Origin: Tachypleus tridentatus
Taxonomy: Eukaryota > Arthropoda > Merostomata > Xiphosura > Limulidae
Assembly: GCF_004210375.1 (NCBI RefSeq)
Contig: NC_134827.1
Coordinates: 102,843,285-102,907,284, forward strand
Length of the DNA: 64,000 nucleotides
Direction: 5' to 3'
The first letter of the stretch is position 1, and every line of letters begins with the position of its first letter. The position numbers and the translations under genes are program-made. This document shows positions 1 to 10,085 of this stretch, piece by piece. The notes beneath the pieces are model-generated. The model did no database searches, was not told the origin of the DNA, and was given only the letters and a program-made list of their open reading frames with translations.

Positions 1-294
1 AAGCGTATGTGTCTTCATCGGTGCAACAGATGTTATTGCGTAAAAAAGAAAATAAATCGGAAGACATTTCAGCGAACCTTTATCAAAGGAAGCCCATGAA
101 AACTAAAGACACTTTGGATAAAACAGAAACTTATTTTAAAATTAATCAAAGAAGTATCAGTGTATGTTCTATTTGCTGTTGCTACTTTTATAGCTGTGCA
201 CGGACATCGCTCACCTTTGGCATACTATGGCACCAAGACGGCTAAAGACGTATTCGTCAGAGGGCACTACACGCATTCAATGCCCTTGAAGAAT
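1..294 (+). CDS. Polycystin-family channel, exon with S1 (partial gene)
   Basis: This exon runs in from the left edge and ends at a GT donor (aat|gtgagt) at 294/295. Its 3' part reads VSVYVLFAVATFIAV then HGHRSPLAYYGTKTAKDVF, the S1 helix and the first part of the TOP (polycystin) domain seen in PKD2/PKD1 proteins (family pattern: hydrophobic helix, YGNRDP, then FV). The upstream part, about 3-140, is open in a different frame and reads as a charged linker (LLRKKENKSEDI...), as expected just before S1. The two frames differ by one base, and the switch falls around 120-150, near TTTTAAAA. This is either an assembly indel or a real lesion. The exon joins in phase 0 to the exon at 738. Polycystins are non-selective or calcium-permeable cation channels of cilia and the ER. 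The gene's 5' part lies outside the window. Confidence 0.8.
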
Positions 295-737
295 GTGAGT
301 ATTACTGAAGAAAAGTTTGTTTTTTATCTATGATGTAGTTTGTTTGAAGTACAAACATATAGATCATAGCTCTGCCATATTTTGACCAGTTTAAGATCTT
401 ATTACAATTTTGTACTTAAGAGGTCACATCCTTTCATTTGATGTATTTGATCATAACCAAGGTGTCATAGATTAATCTACCTTAACCCTGCCTAAATGAA
501 TTGTAGTTTGAAAGTAAGCTGATTGAGATCCTGATGGTAAATAAATTGTAATCAGGATACCCCATGTGCACCCCATGCCCAAACATATAACTAATAAAAA
601 TGTAAAGGTATCATAGATTAATCTACTTTAATACTGTTAAAAGAATTTCAAGTGCCAAAGCTATTGAGGATTCCCTCAAGCTTATTCAATATACAGTTAT
701 TTATTTATCATATTTTAATTTTTTTCCTCCTTTTTAG
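295..737 (+). other. Polycystin intron
   Basis: This intron begins GTGAGT and ends in a pyrimidine tract plus TTTTTAG. It is AT-rich and I see no gene or clear repeat in it. Confidence 0.7.
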
Positions 738-906
738 GTAAGAAATTTCAAGGATGTCATTACTTTCATCAATCATACTTTAATTCCTAGTTTACACATG
801 GACCACAGGTATAATAAAGATAATATTAATTCTTTGGGCTTCACTGTAGACTGTGTTTCCAAGCTGGTTGGAGTACCACGGCTGAGACAACTTAGAGTAA
901 AACCAG
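738..906 (+). CDS. Polycystin-family channel, TOP-domain exon
   Basis: The acceptor is cctttttag|gta and the donor ccag|gtgag. The translation VRNFKDVITFINHTLIPSLH then VGVPRLRQLRVKPG matches the start of the polycystin (TOP) domain, where family members have a 'W/I...TLLP.L' helix followed by the hallmark 'VG.PRLRQ.R'. VGVPRLRQLR is the strongest family signature in the window. The exon starts in phase 0 after the S1 exon and ends in phase 1, leaving a G that is completed by TC at 2777. Confidence 0.92.
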
Positions 907-1833
907 GTGAGATGGTAAAATTGTATCACTTTGTGTTCCAGATGTATAATTTTCCATACAACCAACTTCTACAGAAATATCTTTTAAATAACAACACACA
1001 TCTGAGGATTTTCAGACAGTAATGGTGGTAACATTGTTTTCAAACTCTGCCATCATAACTGGTGTGTTTCTGTAAATCCCTTATTATTTTTTTTACCCAC
1101 TCCATCAGTTATTAAGAGGGAAACTTGAAGGTGAATTAGGTTCTGAAACTAAATTACATGCATTCAACCTTCAATTTTGAGTATATCTATGTGAATATCT
1201 TTAAACCTATTAGTACACGTTTTAACCACTTGACTGTATGTAATTTATTAATATCAAATAATTTATAAGTAAAGTTTTCCACCTTCTGACCTGTTTCCAA
1301 AGCTGTTTGTTTGATATAAATAAAAACAGAATTCCATAACATACTGTTTCACAAAGTTTAACCAAGAGTTCAAAGATGTATAAATTGATAAATTAGTAAT
1401 CCCTATGTCTTTCTCTGTTTGATTCTCAAAATTGTTTTTTTTCACATTGATGCTTTAACTACAGTTGGTAATATAATTGTAATAATATCAAATAATCCTT
1501 AAATACAGTTTATATATTCACAAGTAAAGATATGTATTTCTTTAGTGTTTTGATGAATCTTTAAAACTTGGCATATTGATGCAAGGAAATCACACAGAAA
1601 TAAACTAACCACCATATTTTTCATATAACTTAATTATACAATTGAAAATTTTTGTAAGATACATGATAGTTGTGAACCATTATAAACTCATGCAGATCAG
1701 AAAATTTGTCCTAGCTAAGTGTAAACAGACTCTTATATCTCGTGTTATTTATAAGATCACTTCAAGTAGCATATAAATTTCTCAACAAGTAGGGTTTCTG
1801 TCATCACTGATTAGAGTCTTATATCTCTTGTTA

Positions 1834-1919
1834 TTTTGATATGCATTATGGACAGAGTAGCCTGTCTGCATACTTACATTGTTATAAATCATGTTTTGAT
1901 ATGCATTATGGACAGAGTA
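1834..1919 (+). repeat. Exact 26-bp direct repeat, 60 bp apart
   Basis: A 26-bp sequence starting ttttgatatgcattatgg occurs at 1834-1859 and again at 1894-1919. A weaker echo of the preceding sequence (ctcttatatctc-gtgttatt) lies at about 1730-1751 and 1817-1835, so the segment may be an imperfect local tandem duplication. Confidence 0.8.
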
Positions 1920-1970
1920 CAGATCGCCCTTTGTGTAGCTTTGTGCTTAGTTACAAAAACAAACAAGTAA
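1920..1970 (+). mobile_element. Type-3 SINE tail fragment
   Basis: The sequence cagatcgccctttgtgtagc followed by tttgtgcttagttacaaa matches the 3' part of the SINE at 58790-58914. The tRNA-like head is missing. Confidence 0.6.
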
Positions 1971-2064
1971 ACAGTAAAGTAGTTATAGTGCTAAGGCTAG
2001 AAAGAAACTAATTCTTGTATACAAGTTTTGGTGCACAACAGTTGCTGTAAGTTTGTTGTGTTTG

Positions 2065-2214
2065 TTTTAGAATTTCGTGCAAAGCTGTGTAAGAATAAAG
2101 GAAAGGCAACTAGTCACCACCACCTACCATCAACTCTTGGACTATTCTTTTACCAAGGAATAGTGGGATTGGCCATCACATTATAATGCTTCCATGGTTG
2201 AATGGGCTAGTTGT
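2065..2214 (-). mobile_element. Type-1 SINE fragment, old
   Basis: This is a diverged antisense copy of the tail and body of the type-1 SINE: atttcgtgcaaagctgtg, then a segment close to accaaggaatagtgggatt. The head is absent, and the fragment abuts a second fragment of the same family. Confidence 0.75.
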
Positions 2215-2412
2215 GGAAGACTAGAGGGGAAGTAGCATAGAAATCACTGCCAACTCCTGGGCTGTTCTTTTACCAACGAATAGTGGGATTGACAGTTACA
2301 TTATAATGTCCCCAGTGCTAAAAGGGCAAGCATGTTTGATGTAATGAGGATTTGAATCCATGACTTTTGGATTGCGAGTTAAGTGCCCTAACCACCTGAC
2401 CATGCCAGGCTG
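2215..2412 (-). mobile_element. Type-1 SINE, second abutting copy
   Basis: This antisense copy includes the body (accaacgaatagtgggattg) and the tRNA-like head, ending at ctgaccatgccaggc. With 2065-2214 it forms a pair of partial copies in the same orientation. Confidence 0.75.
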
Positions 2413-2776
2413 TTGTTAAAAGTTTCCTTGTAAATATAATCACCAAACTATCATGCAATTTTCACCAGGACATATGTTATCTAATTTAGTCCATCCATCC
2501 ATACATACAAACAAACAAAGATATATATATATAATCATGAAGGCATTCTATTCACAGAAATATCATGGTCAAATTCCATTTAGGAATTCACAAGCATTAA
2601 AGCTGGTCAAGTCTACATCCGTTCCTTCCGTGAGATCTGTGCATTATTTGAAATATTGTTCTTTCAAATAATTTGCATACAGTTTCCAATTTATTTCTTG
2701 TATTTTGTTCTGCATCTGAATTATTCGCTACTCAGCTTTGCATCAGCTAAAAAATTTGAAAATTTATTTTCCTCAG

Positions 2777-2971
2777 TCTTACGCAGTGGTAACAGTGATG
2801 TGGAAGATGTACTAGGAAAATATAGCTTATCATACAGCTGGAACAACGAAGACACGACTGACTATTTGATTGGATGGAAAACTGCTCGTAATACAAATGA
2901 AATAGAAAGAACAGCAGTTAACCCTTGGATCTGGCAATCGAGCAAAGAATTATCCACTTTACCTACAACAG
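2777..2971 (+). CDS. Polycystin-family channel, TOP-domain exon 3
   Basis: The acceptor is ttttcctcag and the donor acaacag|gtaaag. The translation reads SYSWNNEDTTDYLIGW then NPWIWQSSKELSTLPTTG. It corresponds to the middle of the polycystin domain, where relatives have a Tyr/Ser-Asn-Glu stretch, a GW, and the 'W.Y.S..EL' motif before the strand leading to S2. It starts in phase 2 of the codon begun at 906 and ends with one base that is completed at 4576. The cysteine pair present in PKD2 TOP domains is not obvious here. Confidence 0.9.
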
Positions 2972-4575
2972 GTAAAGTATTACGGATTTTACTGGGGCTT
3001 GTCCCAAAATATTGTAAATAAAAACTGAAACAAATAAAAGTAATTAATTTATTTTATTATTATTTTATTTAGTGTAACAGAATAGTGAACTATGTTGTGG
3101 TAATATTAACAGAGAAATTCAAATAATTTTAACTCAGAAATGATAATTAACTGATATACTGAGACAACAGCAACAGTAATAAATATTTTATATTGTATCG
3201 CACAACTTGTATTGTACAGATATAAACAAATACGATGTATGGAAAAACTCTTAGTGGTTTTGTTTAAATCACCACGTGGTTTAAAAATATATGATTCAAT
3301 ATTCTGCTTCAGGGTACTACTAATATAATTAAATTAGAACACATGTTTCTTTCCACATTCAAGCCATAATGGTCAAATTAAGAGCATTGTGTAAAAGTGT
3401 ATGTATGATTTTTTTCCATATGATAACTTTTAGCTGTATTGGTTTTCCAGTATATTTGTGGCGTTTGGTGTGTTTAACCTTTAAACAGCAGGAACGTCGT
3501 CGGTAGCGACATCAGTTGATGGTGGCTGCTGTTTAAGGGTTAAACAGTAATATCAATAGTTTATGTTTTTGGCAACCTTATAGCTATGATGAATTTGTTA
3601 TAAATCTTGTACCGTTAAATAGTTTGTAAATAACCAATAACTTACATATACTGTAAATTTTGTGTCTCTCTGTTCTACTTATAATAAAACTATTATTCTG
3701 GTTTTTTGGGACTGATCTCGATAATTACTTGGGTATTTTGTAAAAGGCATTATTACATCAACAAAACTTAGAAGGAACTAACATGTAGTATGTTCAGAAT
3801 GTAGTAGGCTTAATAACAAACACAAAATACTATCTGATGGAATTACCATGAGAAACAAAATTGCCTTTTAAAACCAGAAACATCACTAATTAGACAAATA
3901 GGTACCAATGGTTGTTCTCTTTCAGAAACTTTCTAGAACACTAGCAGATTGAAAAAAATGAAATTGAATAACTTATGCATAAAAGCGACATAAATTGAAC
4001 AACAATTATGTAGAAAACTTTTACCAACAAATGTATGGTAGAATCATTACCAATTCAGTGAAAGTTCTTTAAAGGTTTATTTTGGTAGTGCATTCACCTG
4101 GGAGTATTTCTTTGTATGGACTTTTTCTGTCTAGAGTTTTCCTTCCTCATGATTTAATAACATATACAAAGTGGAATGATTTTTTAAATTTATCTTGATA
4201 AGGTACAATACTTAAGCAGATAGTGTGTGAAATTTCATTTAAAAAGCAAAACAAGGCCTGTTGTCTTCACAATTGTATCTCACTGAATAAAGAACAAGGT
4301 GTAATGTTACTGTTACATATAAAATTACCTTTTGTTTAGAAAACACTTGGTTATATCCTATCACAAAGACTAATTAATCTAAACAAGTCATTTAGCTCTC
4401 TTTGTTTAATGTTGATAGTCATTTTAATAATTCGTATATATTTAGAGAATAATAATAAATGAAAGGTTGTCGTATGATAAAATGTTTCCTGTAAAAACTG
4501 TTGTGTGATACAAAATGTATACCATGATTTGTAACAGTTGTCCACGTATGTATGCTGTAGTTTCTGTATTTGTAG
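2972..4575 (+). other. Polycystin intron 3
   Basis: This is AT-rich intron. The only structure I see is the foldback at 3472-3545. No coding region is supported. Confidence 0.6.
3472..3545. repeat. Short foldback element
   Basis: A 21-bp arm, gtttaacctttaaacagcag + g at 3472-3492, is repeated inverted at 3525-3545 with about 19 of 21 matches. The 32-bp centre is GC-richer (gaacgtcgtcggtagcgaca). The outer ends read TTAAC/GTTAA. It looks like a tiny MITE or a stable hairpin. Confidence 0.7.
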
Positions 4576-5651
4576 GTTTGCTGGCCTACTACTCAGGAAA
4601 TGGTTATGTTACTCAACTAGGAAGAGCTCGACCATGGTCCTGGAGAATTTTCACCGAGCTAGTAGAAGCAGGCTGGCTAGATGAGCAAACCAGAGCCGTT
4701 CAAGTAGAGTTTACGACATACAATGTGAACAGTAACTTATTCTGTCATGTGACATTGTTGTTTGAGTTTGCACCCACAGGTGGCGTCTTCACTAGAAGCC
4801 ATCTCAACACTTTACGTCTGTTTCTTTACATGACAAATTTTGAGATCTTTGTAGCCATGTGTGAGGTGATGAGTGTAATTTATTTAATTGGGTTTGCAAT
4901 CAAAGAAGGAACTGACTTGTATAAACTGAGACTCCAATATTTCAAAAAATTTTGGAACTTACAAGAACTTTTGGTGGTATTACTTGGTTTTGGTTGTGTT
5001 TTCCTTTACTTTCAACGAACCTTAGAAGTTAAAAACACTTTAGGGGCTAATGATGCTAAGACTGGAAATAAATTTGTAAGTTTTACGTACGTAACTTTCT
5101 GGGATTCCACCTTATTTTACGTACAAGCCATCCTCATCTGCTTAGTGACTATTAGGTTCTGGAAATTGTTGTCTTTCAGTCCCTACATGCAAGTCCCCAC
5201 TCGAACGATGGGCAAGGCGGGGACTCCTCTACTGTACTTCGTCTTCTTACTCTCTGTTGTGATGACTGGTATGGTTTTCTTCTGTTATTTTACATTTGGT
5301 GCAAACGTGGACATGATGAGGAATTTTGTGGAAACTTTCTTTTCCTTAATCAATTTCAGCTTGGGCAGAATTGAGTTCGAAGCTATGAACGAAGCTGATC
5401 ACCTTTTCGGTCCAGTTTTTGTCAGTTTCTTTATAATATTTATAATGCTAATTCTTCTCACTTTATTCTTCACCATACTGAACAGAGCTCTGGAAGAAAC
5501 CTTACACGAAGCTCTCGGTGCAGACATTCCAGAGACCAAAGACATGTTAGATTACTTGAATCACCAGATCAACTTAATTTTTAGGAAAACAAGTATCTCA
5601 TGGGTTGAAAAGGTCTACATGAATGAAATAAATCAAAATAAAACTTTATGA
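4576..5651 (+). CDS. Polycystin-family channel, terminal exon with S2-S6
   Basis: After the acceptor tatttgtag the frame stays open for 1.07 kb to a TGA at 5649-5651. It begins GLLAYYSGNGYVTQLGR, the end of the TOP domain ('Y.G.GYV..LG'). Hydrophobic helices follow: S2 about 4815-4890, S3 about 4968-5010, S4 about 5085-5175, S5 about 5224-5295 and S6 about 5400-5495. The pore-helix region is FFSLINFSLGRIEFEAMNEA, with GRIEF where PKD2 has the LGD filter. S6 ends in LNRALEETLHEALG, more like PKD1-type than PKD2-type proteins, and the C-terminal tail is short (ends NEINQNKTL). I therefore favour a PKD1-like or PKDREJ-like member. Only this exon and three upstream exons are visible, so any large extracellular region of the gene is unseen. 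Confidence 0.93.
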
Positions 5652-6430
5652 AATGCTTACCTTGTTCTGTTCAGTTCATAATCCTATGGTCAAACCCCCT
5701 TTAATCTAACTTGTATCTTGTTTGTTATTGTAACTGGTACTCTTCTTCTTCTCTCTTTTTTTTTTTATATATATATATATATAGATTTCATTTGCCATAA
5801 GATAAACCTCTAGGGATGGCTTAAATAAATGAATTTTGTAAATTATTTTGCAACACGAATCCCCTGCCTGAGTTCAGTCTATTGTGGTAATTCTGATTTC
5901 TAGCTTCAAATATGTTTGACCAGAAATGATGCTTAAAATGCCCCGAGTTTCTAATTCTCTTTTATTCTATCATTAGACTTCTAACAAAAAATGGCTATAC
6001 AACAAAATTGTTGCTGCAACAACAGGAAAATGAAACATCCCAAACATTCAGAATGGTTAGTTTGTTTGTTGTAATTGAAATCTCAATGAACTGTTTGTTT
6101 GTTTATAACATTATGGTTCACTGAGTTATGTTTGATGCAAGTAACATCAGTTACTGAATATTAATTTCATGTATTATTAATTGCTTTTATTGCACAATTA
6201 TTTATATCAGACCTACATAACTATTGCAACTTAATAAATAATTTATTTAGACTATGAAACAGATGTGGCAGGAAGTGTTTAACCAATAGGAATTGTGATT
6301 TACTTGTACCAGATGTTGTTTTCGTAATGGTTAATGCACTCTTTTTGTTTTTAATAGGAAAGCTATACTTCTGTTTAAGTTTCTTTTTTTTTCCTCAATA
6401 TTATAAATATTGTTTATGTTATCAAAAAAA
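5652..6430 (+). other. 3' flank of the polycystin gene
   Basis: This holds the 3' UTR and downstream sequence. A candidate poly(A) signal AATAAA lies at 5824-5829, and a short (TA)n run at about 5767-5783. No gene is seen. Confidence 0.55.
5824..5829 (+). terminator. Candidate polyadenylation signal AATAAA
   Basis: AATAAA lies about 170 bp after the polycystin stop codon and is the first canonical hexamer there. Confidence 0.45.
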
Positions 6431-7040
6431 GCGTGGGTTTGTTAAAGTAATAAGGTTACAAACGTGTTATATTGTAAACGTATGTGGGTTTATTACAATA
6501 ATAAGGTAACAAACATGTTATATTGTAAACGTATGTGGGTTTATTACAATAATATGCTAACAAACATGTTATATTGTAAACGTATGTGGGTTTATTACAA
6601 TAATATGCTAACAAACGTTATATTGTAAACGTATGAGGGTGTGTTACAATAATAAGGAAACAAACATGTTATATTTTAAACGTATGAGGGTTTGTTACAA
6701 TAATAAGGTAACAAACATGTTATATTGTAAACGTATGATGGTTTGTTACAATAATAAGGTAACAAACATGTTATATTGTAAACGTATGAGGGTTTATTAC
6801 AATAATAAGGTAACAAACATGTTATATTTTAAACGTATGATGGTTTGTTACAATAATAAGGTAACAAACATGTTATATTGTAAACGTATGAGGGTTTGTT
6901 ACAATAATAAGGTAACAAACATGTTATATTGTAAACGTATGTGGGTTTGTTGCAATAATAAGGTAACAAACATGTTATATTTTAAACGTATGAGGGTTTG
7001 TTACAATAATATGCTAACAAACATGTTATATTGTAAACGT
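6431..7040. repeat. Minisatellite, 51-bp unit, ~12 copies
   Basis: The unit contains acaaacatgttatattgtaa then acgtatgagggtttgttaca and ataataaggta. Because 51 is a multiple of 3, it yields a long repetitive open frame, which is an artefact. Copies differ at a few sites (gtggg/gaggg/gatgg). Confidence 0.93.
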
Positions 7041-7226
7041 ATTTTCTTAAACAGATATCTTCATTGAAATATTTATAACATTTAAAAATTTATATTTATC
7101 CTTTTGTGATATATTTGAAAGTTGTTCAAACGATATATATATATTAAAATTAATAAATGATACTTCGAAACGTGTTCTGCTGTTGTTTATTTAAGACTTC
7201 TCCAACACTGAGAGTTTAAAAATAAA

Positions 7227-7480
7227 GCCCGGCATGGCCACGTGGATAAGGCGCTCGACTCTTAATATGAGGGTCGTGGGTTCGAATCTCCGTCACACCA
7301 AACATGCTCGCCCTTTCAGCCGTGGGGGCGTTATATACTTACAGTCAATCTCACTATTCGTTGGTAAAAGAGTAACCCAAGAGCTAGCGGTGGGTGGTGA
7401 CAACTAGCAGCCTTATCTCTAGTCTTACACTGTTAAATTAGGAATAGCTAGCGCAGATAGTCCTTCAAAACAAACAAACA
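7227..7480 (+). mobile_element. Type-1 tRNA-derived SINE with 11-bp target duplication
   Basis: A full-length copy. The head gcccggcatggccacgtgga carries an anticodon-loop-like region and a B box (gggttcgaatctc). It is followed by a family-specific body (ctcgccctttcagccgtggg) and an (AAC)n tail. Perfect target-site duplications ttaaaaataaa flank it at 7216-7226 and 7481-7491, so it is a fairly recent insertion. Confidence 0.95.
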
Positions 7481-7491
7481 TTAAAAATAAA

Positions 7492-8056
7492 ACCTGAATT
7501 ATGAACGATCGCGAATAAATTGGCATCACTAACAGTCAAGTCTCAACCCCGCTGATTTATACAAGGACCCTGGGACTTAAGACCCTTCCAGAAAATTAAA
7601 AGACGGGTCAGCTTATCCTAGAGTGTTGATGGCTCTTGTCCCTTTATCTAATGATAAATGCAAATAATACAGACCTGTGATGGTTTTATTGTCTTGAAAT
7701 TTGTACATGTTATGTGTTAATTGCTGCTCGCTGAATCCGAAAATTATATCCTTCAATCTTCATCACGTACAGATTAGTTTCACCGAATGTGATATGTGCT
7801 TTTACATAAGTGAATCATTTACATTGAAATCGGGTAACTTTTTTTTATACTTAAAATGTTGAGAACAACTGGCGATAGATGTCTCTAGACAAATCGCGAC
7901 GTGAATTTCATCTGTTTATCGTTCTACAGCCCAGAGAAACACACCGCTAGTATATAAACAGTTAACAGGTCACCTGACGTGTCACTTCTGGATAGTATTT
8001 GTTTGTGCGTGCACTTTGGCATTATTAATTTTTTTCAACATTACTTATTTGTCGTT
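7492..8056. other. Intergenic, no feature seen
   Basis: Unremarkable AT-rich sequence between the SINE and the transposon relic. It may include the relic's untranslated leader or terminus, but I cannot define one. Confidence 0.4.
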
Positions 8057-8099
8057 ATGGCAACAAGAGGTTGTATAAATGACCCAAACATGTTATATT

Positions 8100-8212
8100 T
8101 CTTTGTTTAGAATTAAGCACAAAATGGACCATCTGTGCTCAGCCCATCACGAGTATTGAAACCCGGTTTTTAACAATGGGAGTCTGCAGACATACTAAGG
8201 TGCCACTAGGAC
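8100..8212 (-). mobile_element. Type-3 SINE inside the family-X ORF
   Basis: Antisense copy: gaattaagcacaaaatggac, the B-box region (gtattgaaacccgg), then ctaaggtgccactagg. It is flanked by acatgttatattt (8087-8099) and acgtgttatattt (8213-8225), a 13-bp target duplication with one mismatch. It separates MATRGCINDP from CYICC of the host transposon ORF. Confidence 0.8.
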
Positions 8213-8536
8213 ACGTGTTATATTTGTTGTAAAGAAACAAAGGCGAAATAATAAAAAATTCGTCAAAAAGTGTATTACACGTATTTTGGAATAAAACAAA
8301 TTATGAACTCCACAGAAAGTTTGTGCCAAAGAATTGAGAAATATGGACTGAATATTAGAAAACGTCTTTTTTTTTTTTTGGAATTCCAATGTTCTGGCAT
8401 GAGACTAGAAACTACAGAGGTGACTGCTGTTTGTGGTCATGTAACGTAAAGTCTGCAACATTCGAAACGAAAACGAAATTCCTTATCCAAATCTTCATTC
8501 TGCCATGAGACCTATTGTTCATAGACCTGAGGTTGC

Positions 8537-8809
8537 GGCACGGCATAGCCAGGTGGGTTAAGGCGTTCGACTCGTAATCTGAGTGTCGCGGATTCGAATT
8601 CCGGTCGCACCAAACATGCTCGCCCTTTCAGCCGTGGGGGCGTTATAATGTGATGGTCAATCCTACTATTCGTTGGCAAAAGAGTAGCCCAAGAGTTGGC
8701 GGTGGGTGATGATGACTAGCTGCCTTCCCTCTAGTCTTACACTGTTAAATTAGGGACGGGTAGCGCAGATAGCCCTCGTGTAGCTTTGTGCGAAATTAAA
8801 AAAAAAAAA
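8537..8809 (+). mobile_element. Type-1 SINE inside the family-X ORF
   Basis: A near full-length copy with the head ggcacggcatagccaggtgg, a B box (gcggattcgaattcc), the body and an A-rich end. It interrupts the family-X reading frame between RPIVHRPEV and DVPVPTP. No clear target duplication is visible. Confidence 0.9.
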
Positions 8810-9483
8810 TCCGATGTTCCTGTACCTACTCCAGTTGAGACTTTTCATAGTTTTTTCTTAATCTGATGTCAACAGAAATTATGACAAGGATTGTTTTCAA
8901 CCTGAAACATCTGGTGAACTTAGTAATTTGATGAGATATTTGGACCTTCCATGGGATTCTTCAGACTTTTTTGGGTCCATACTTCGGGCTATAAACTTAC
9001 TTCCTCCAGAGACATCATTTTACTGGTACAGAAATTATGAGAAATAATTTATACTTTTTGCAAAAAGGTTCACTGGTTTATTTCAACAATGTTGCTAAAT
9101 TAATACCATACTAAGGAGCTCAAATCTATGAACGAATTGAGTGATGATTGTTCATTGATTCTAAACAAAAGTATAAAAAGTGACTTCCTTCACAATCGTA
9201 ACATATATACATCTGTTTCTAATCCTCATTCGATTCAACTGAAAAAAATGTACAAAAACCTCGAACTTATTAATGAGATCAAACACAAAGAACATGGTTG
9301 GCTACTTGGTAGAGACTTTGTATGTTATTGGGTCAGCAATCTGGTCATACAGATTTTCCATGGTTTATGAGACTAAAATGCGTAAGTTTCAAAACAACAA
9401 AAAATGAGGATGTATATCTGTTTTACATCAAAGTTCTTCCATTCTCTTTGGTTTGTTTGTATATTTGTTACCTAACATCATAG

Positions 9484-9759
9484 GCCCGGCATGGCCAGGT
9501 GGGTAATGAACTCAACTCGTAATCTGAGGGTCGCAGGTTCGAATCCCCGTCACACCAAACATGCTCGCCCTTTCAGCCGTGGGGGCGTTATAATGTGACG
9601 GTCAATCAATCCCACTATTCGTTGGTAAAAGAGTATCTCAAGAGTTGGCGGTTGGTGGTGATAACTAGCTGCCTTCCTTCTAGTCTTACACTGCTAAATT
9701 AGGAACGGCTGGCGCAGATAGCCCTCGTGTAGCTTTGCGCGAAATTCAAACCAAACCAG
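9484..9759 (+). mobile_element. Type-1 SINE
   Basis: Full-length copy beginning gcccggcatggccaggtggg and ending gaaattcaaaccaaacc. The head is slightly short (gtaatgaactcaactcg). Confidence 0.93.
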
Positions 9760-9918
9760 ACTTTCTCGTTTATCAGATACCCAGAAAATGAGCTTTGTAA
9801 AGGGGGTTTTCAGGGAGATGCCCCCTTCCCTCTTCCAAAGAAAAGCAGATTCGTTTCTCTTTTAAGGAAGTTAAGATATTATGCTGAATTTTATCCATGT
9901 TCAACCATTTGAATCGTG

Positions 9919-10085
9919 AAGGCATCTAGTCATCACCACTCATCGCCAACTCTTGGGCTACTCTTTTACCAACGAATAGTGGTATTAATCGTAACATTAT
10001 AACGCTCCCACGGCTGAAAGGGCGAGCATGTTTAGCGCGACGGGGATGCGAGATTACGAGTTGCACGCCTTAACACGCTTGGCCC
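9919..10085 (-). mobile_element. Type-1 SINE, 3'-truncated
   Basis: Antisense copy covering the body (accaacgaatagtggtatt) and head (gattacgagttgcacgcctt). The AAC tail and distal body are absent. Confidence 0.85.

Larger units (their letters stand above)
907..2064 (+). other. Polycystin intron, left part
   Basis: This is non-coding AT-rich intron. It holds a 26-bp exact direct repeat (1834-1859 and 1894-1919) and, right after the second copy, the tail of a type-3 SINE (about 1920-1970). Confidence 0.6.
8057..9405 (+). mobile_element. Decayed TIR-transposon ORF (family X), split by two SINEs
   Basis: Pieces of one protein appear in order: MATRGCINDP at 8057, then CYICCKETKAK after the SINE at 8100-8212, GIPMFWHETRNYRGDCC at about 8380-8430, PYPNLHSAMRPIVHRPEV before the SINE at 8537-8809, DVPVPTPVETF after it, LMRYLDLPWDSSDFFGSI at about 8925-8980, and HSIQLKKMYKNLELINEIKH at about 9225-9285. 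These match, from memory, a repetitive arthropod ORF with an N-terminal CxxC-type region and blocks like 'PMVWREP', 'YPNLPSA.RPVPH' and 'HLKE.Y.N'. The same family recurs at 39260-40655 and 43459-43963. This copy is broken by several lesions besides the insertions, and its C-terminal third is not found. The superfamily is unknown to me. Confidence 0.75.

Noticed and set aside
6633-7067. Long repetitive open frame (144 codons)
   Set aside because: It is produced by a 51-bp tandem repeat, whose length is a multiple of three; there is no splice context or protein family.
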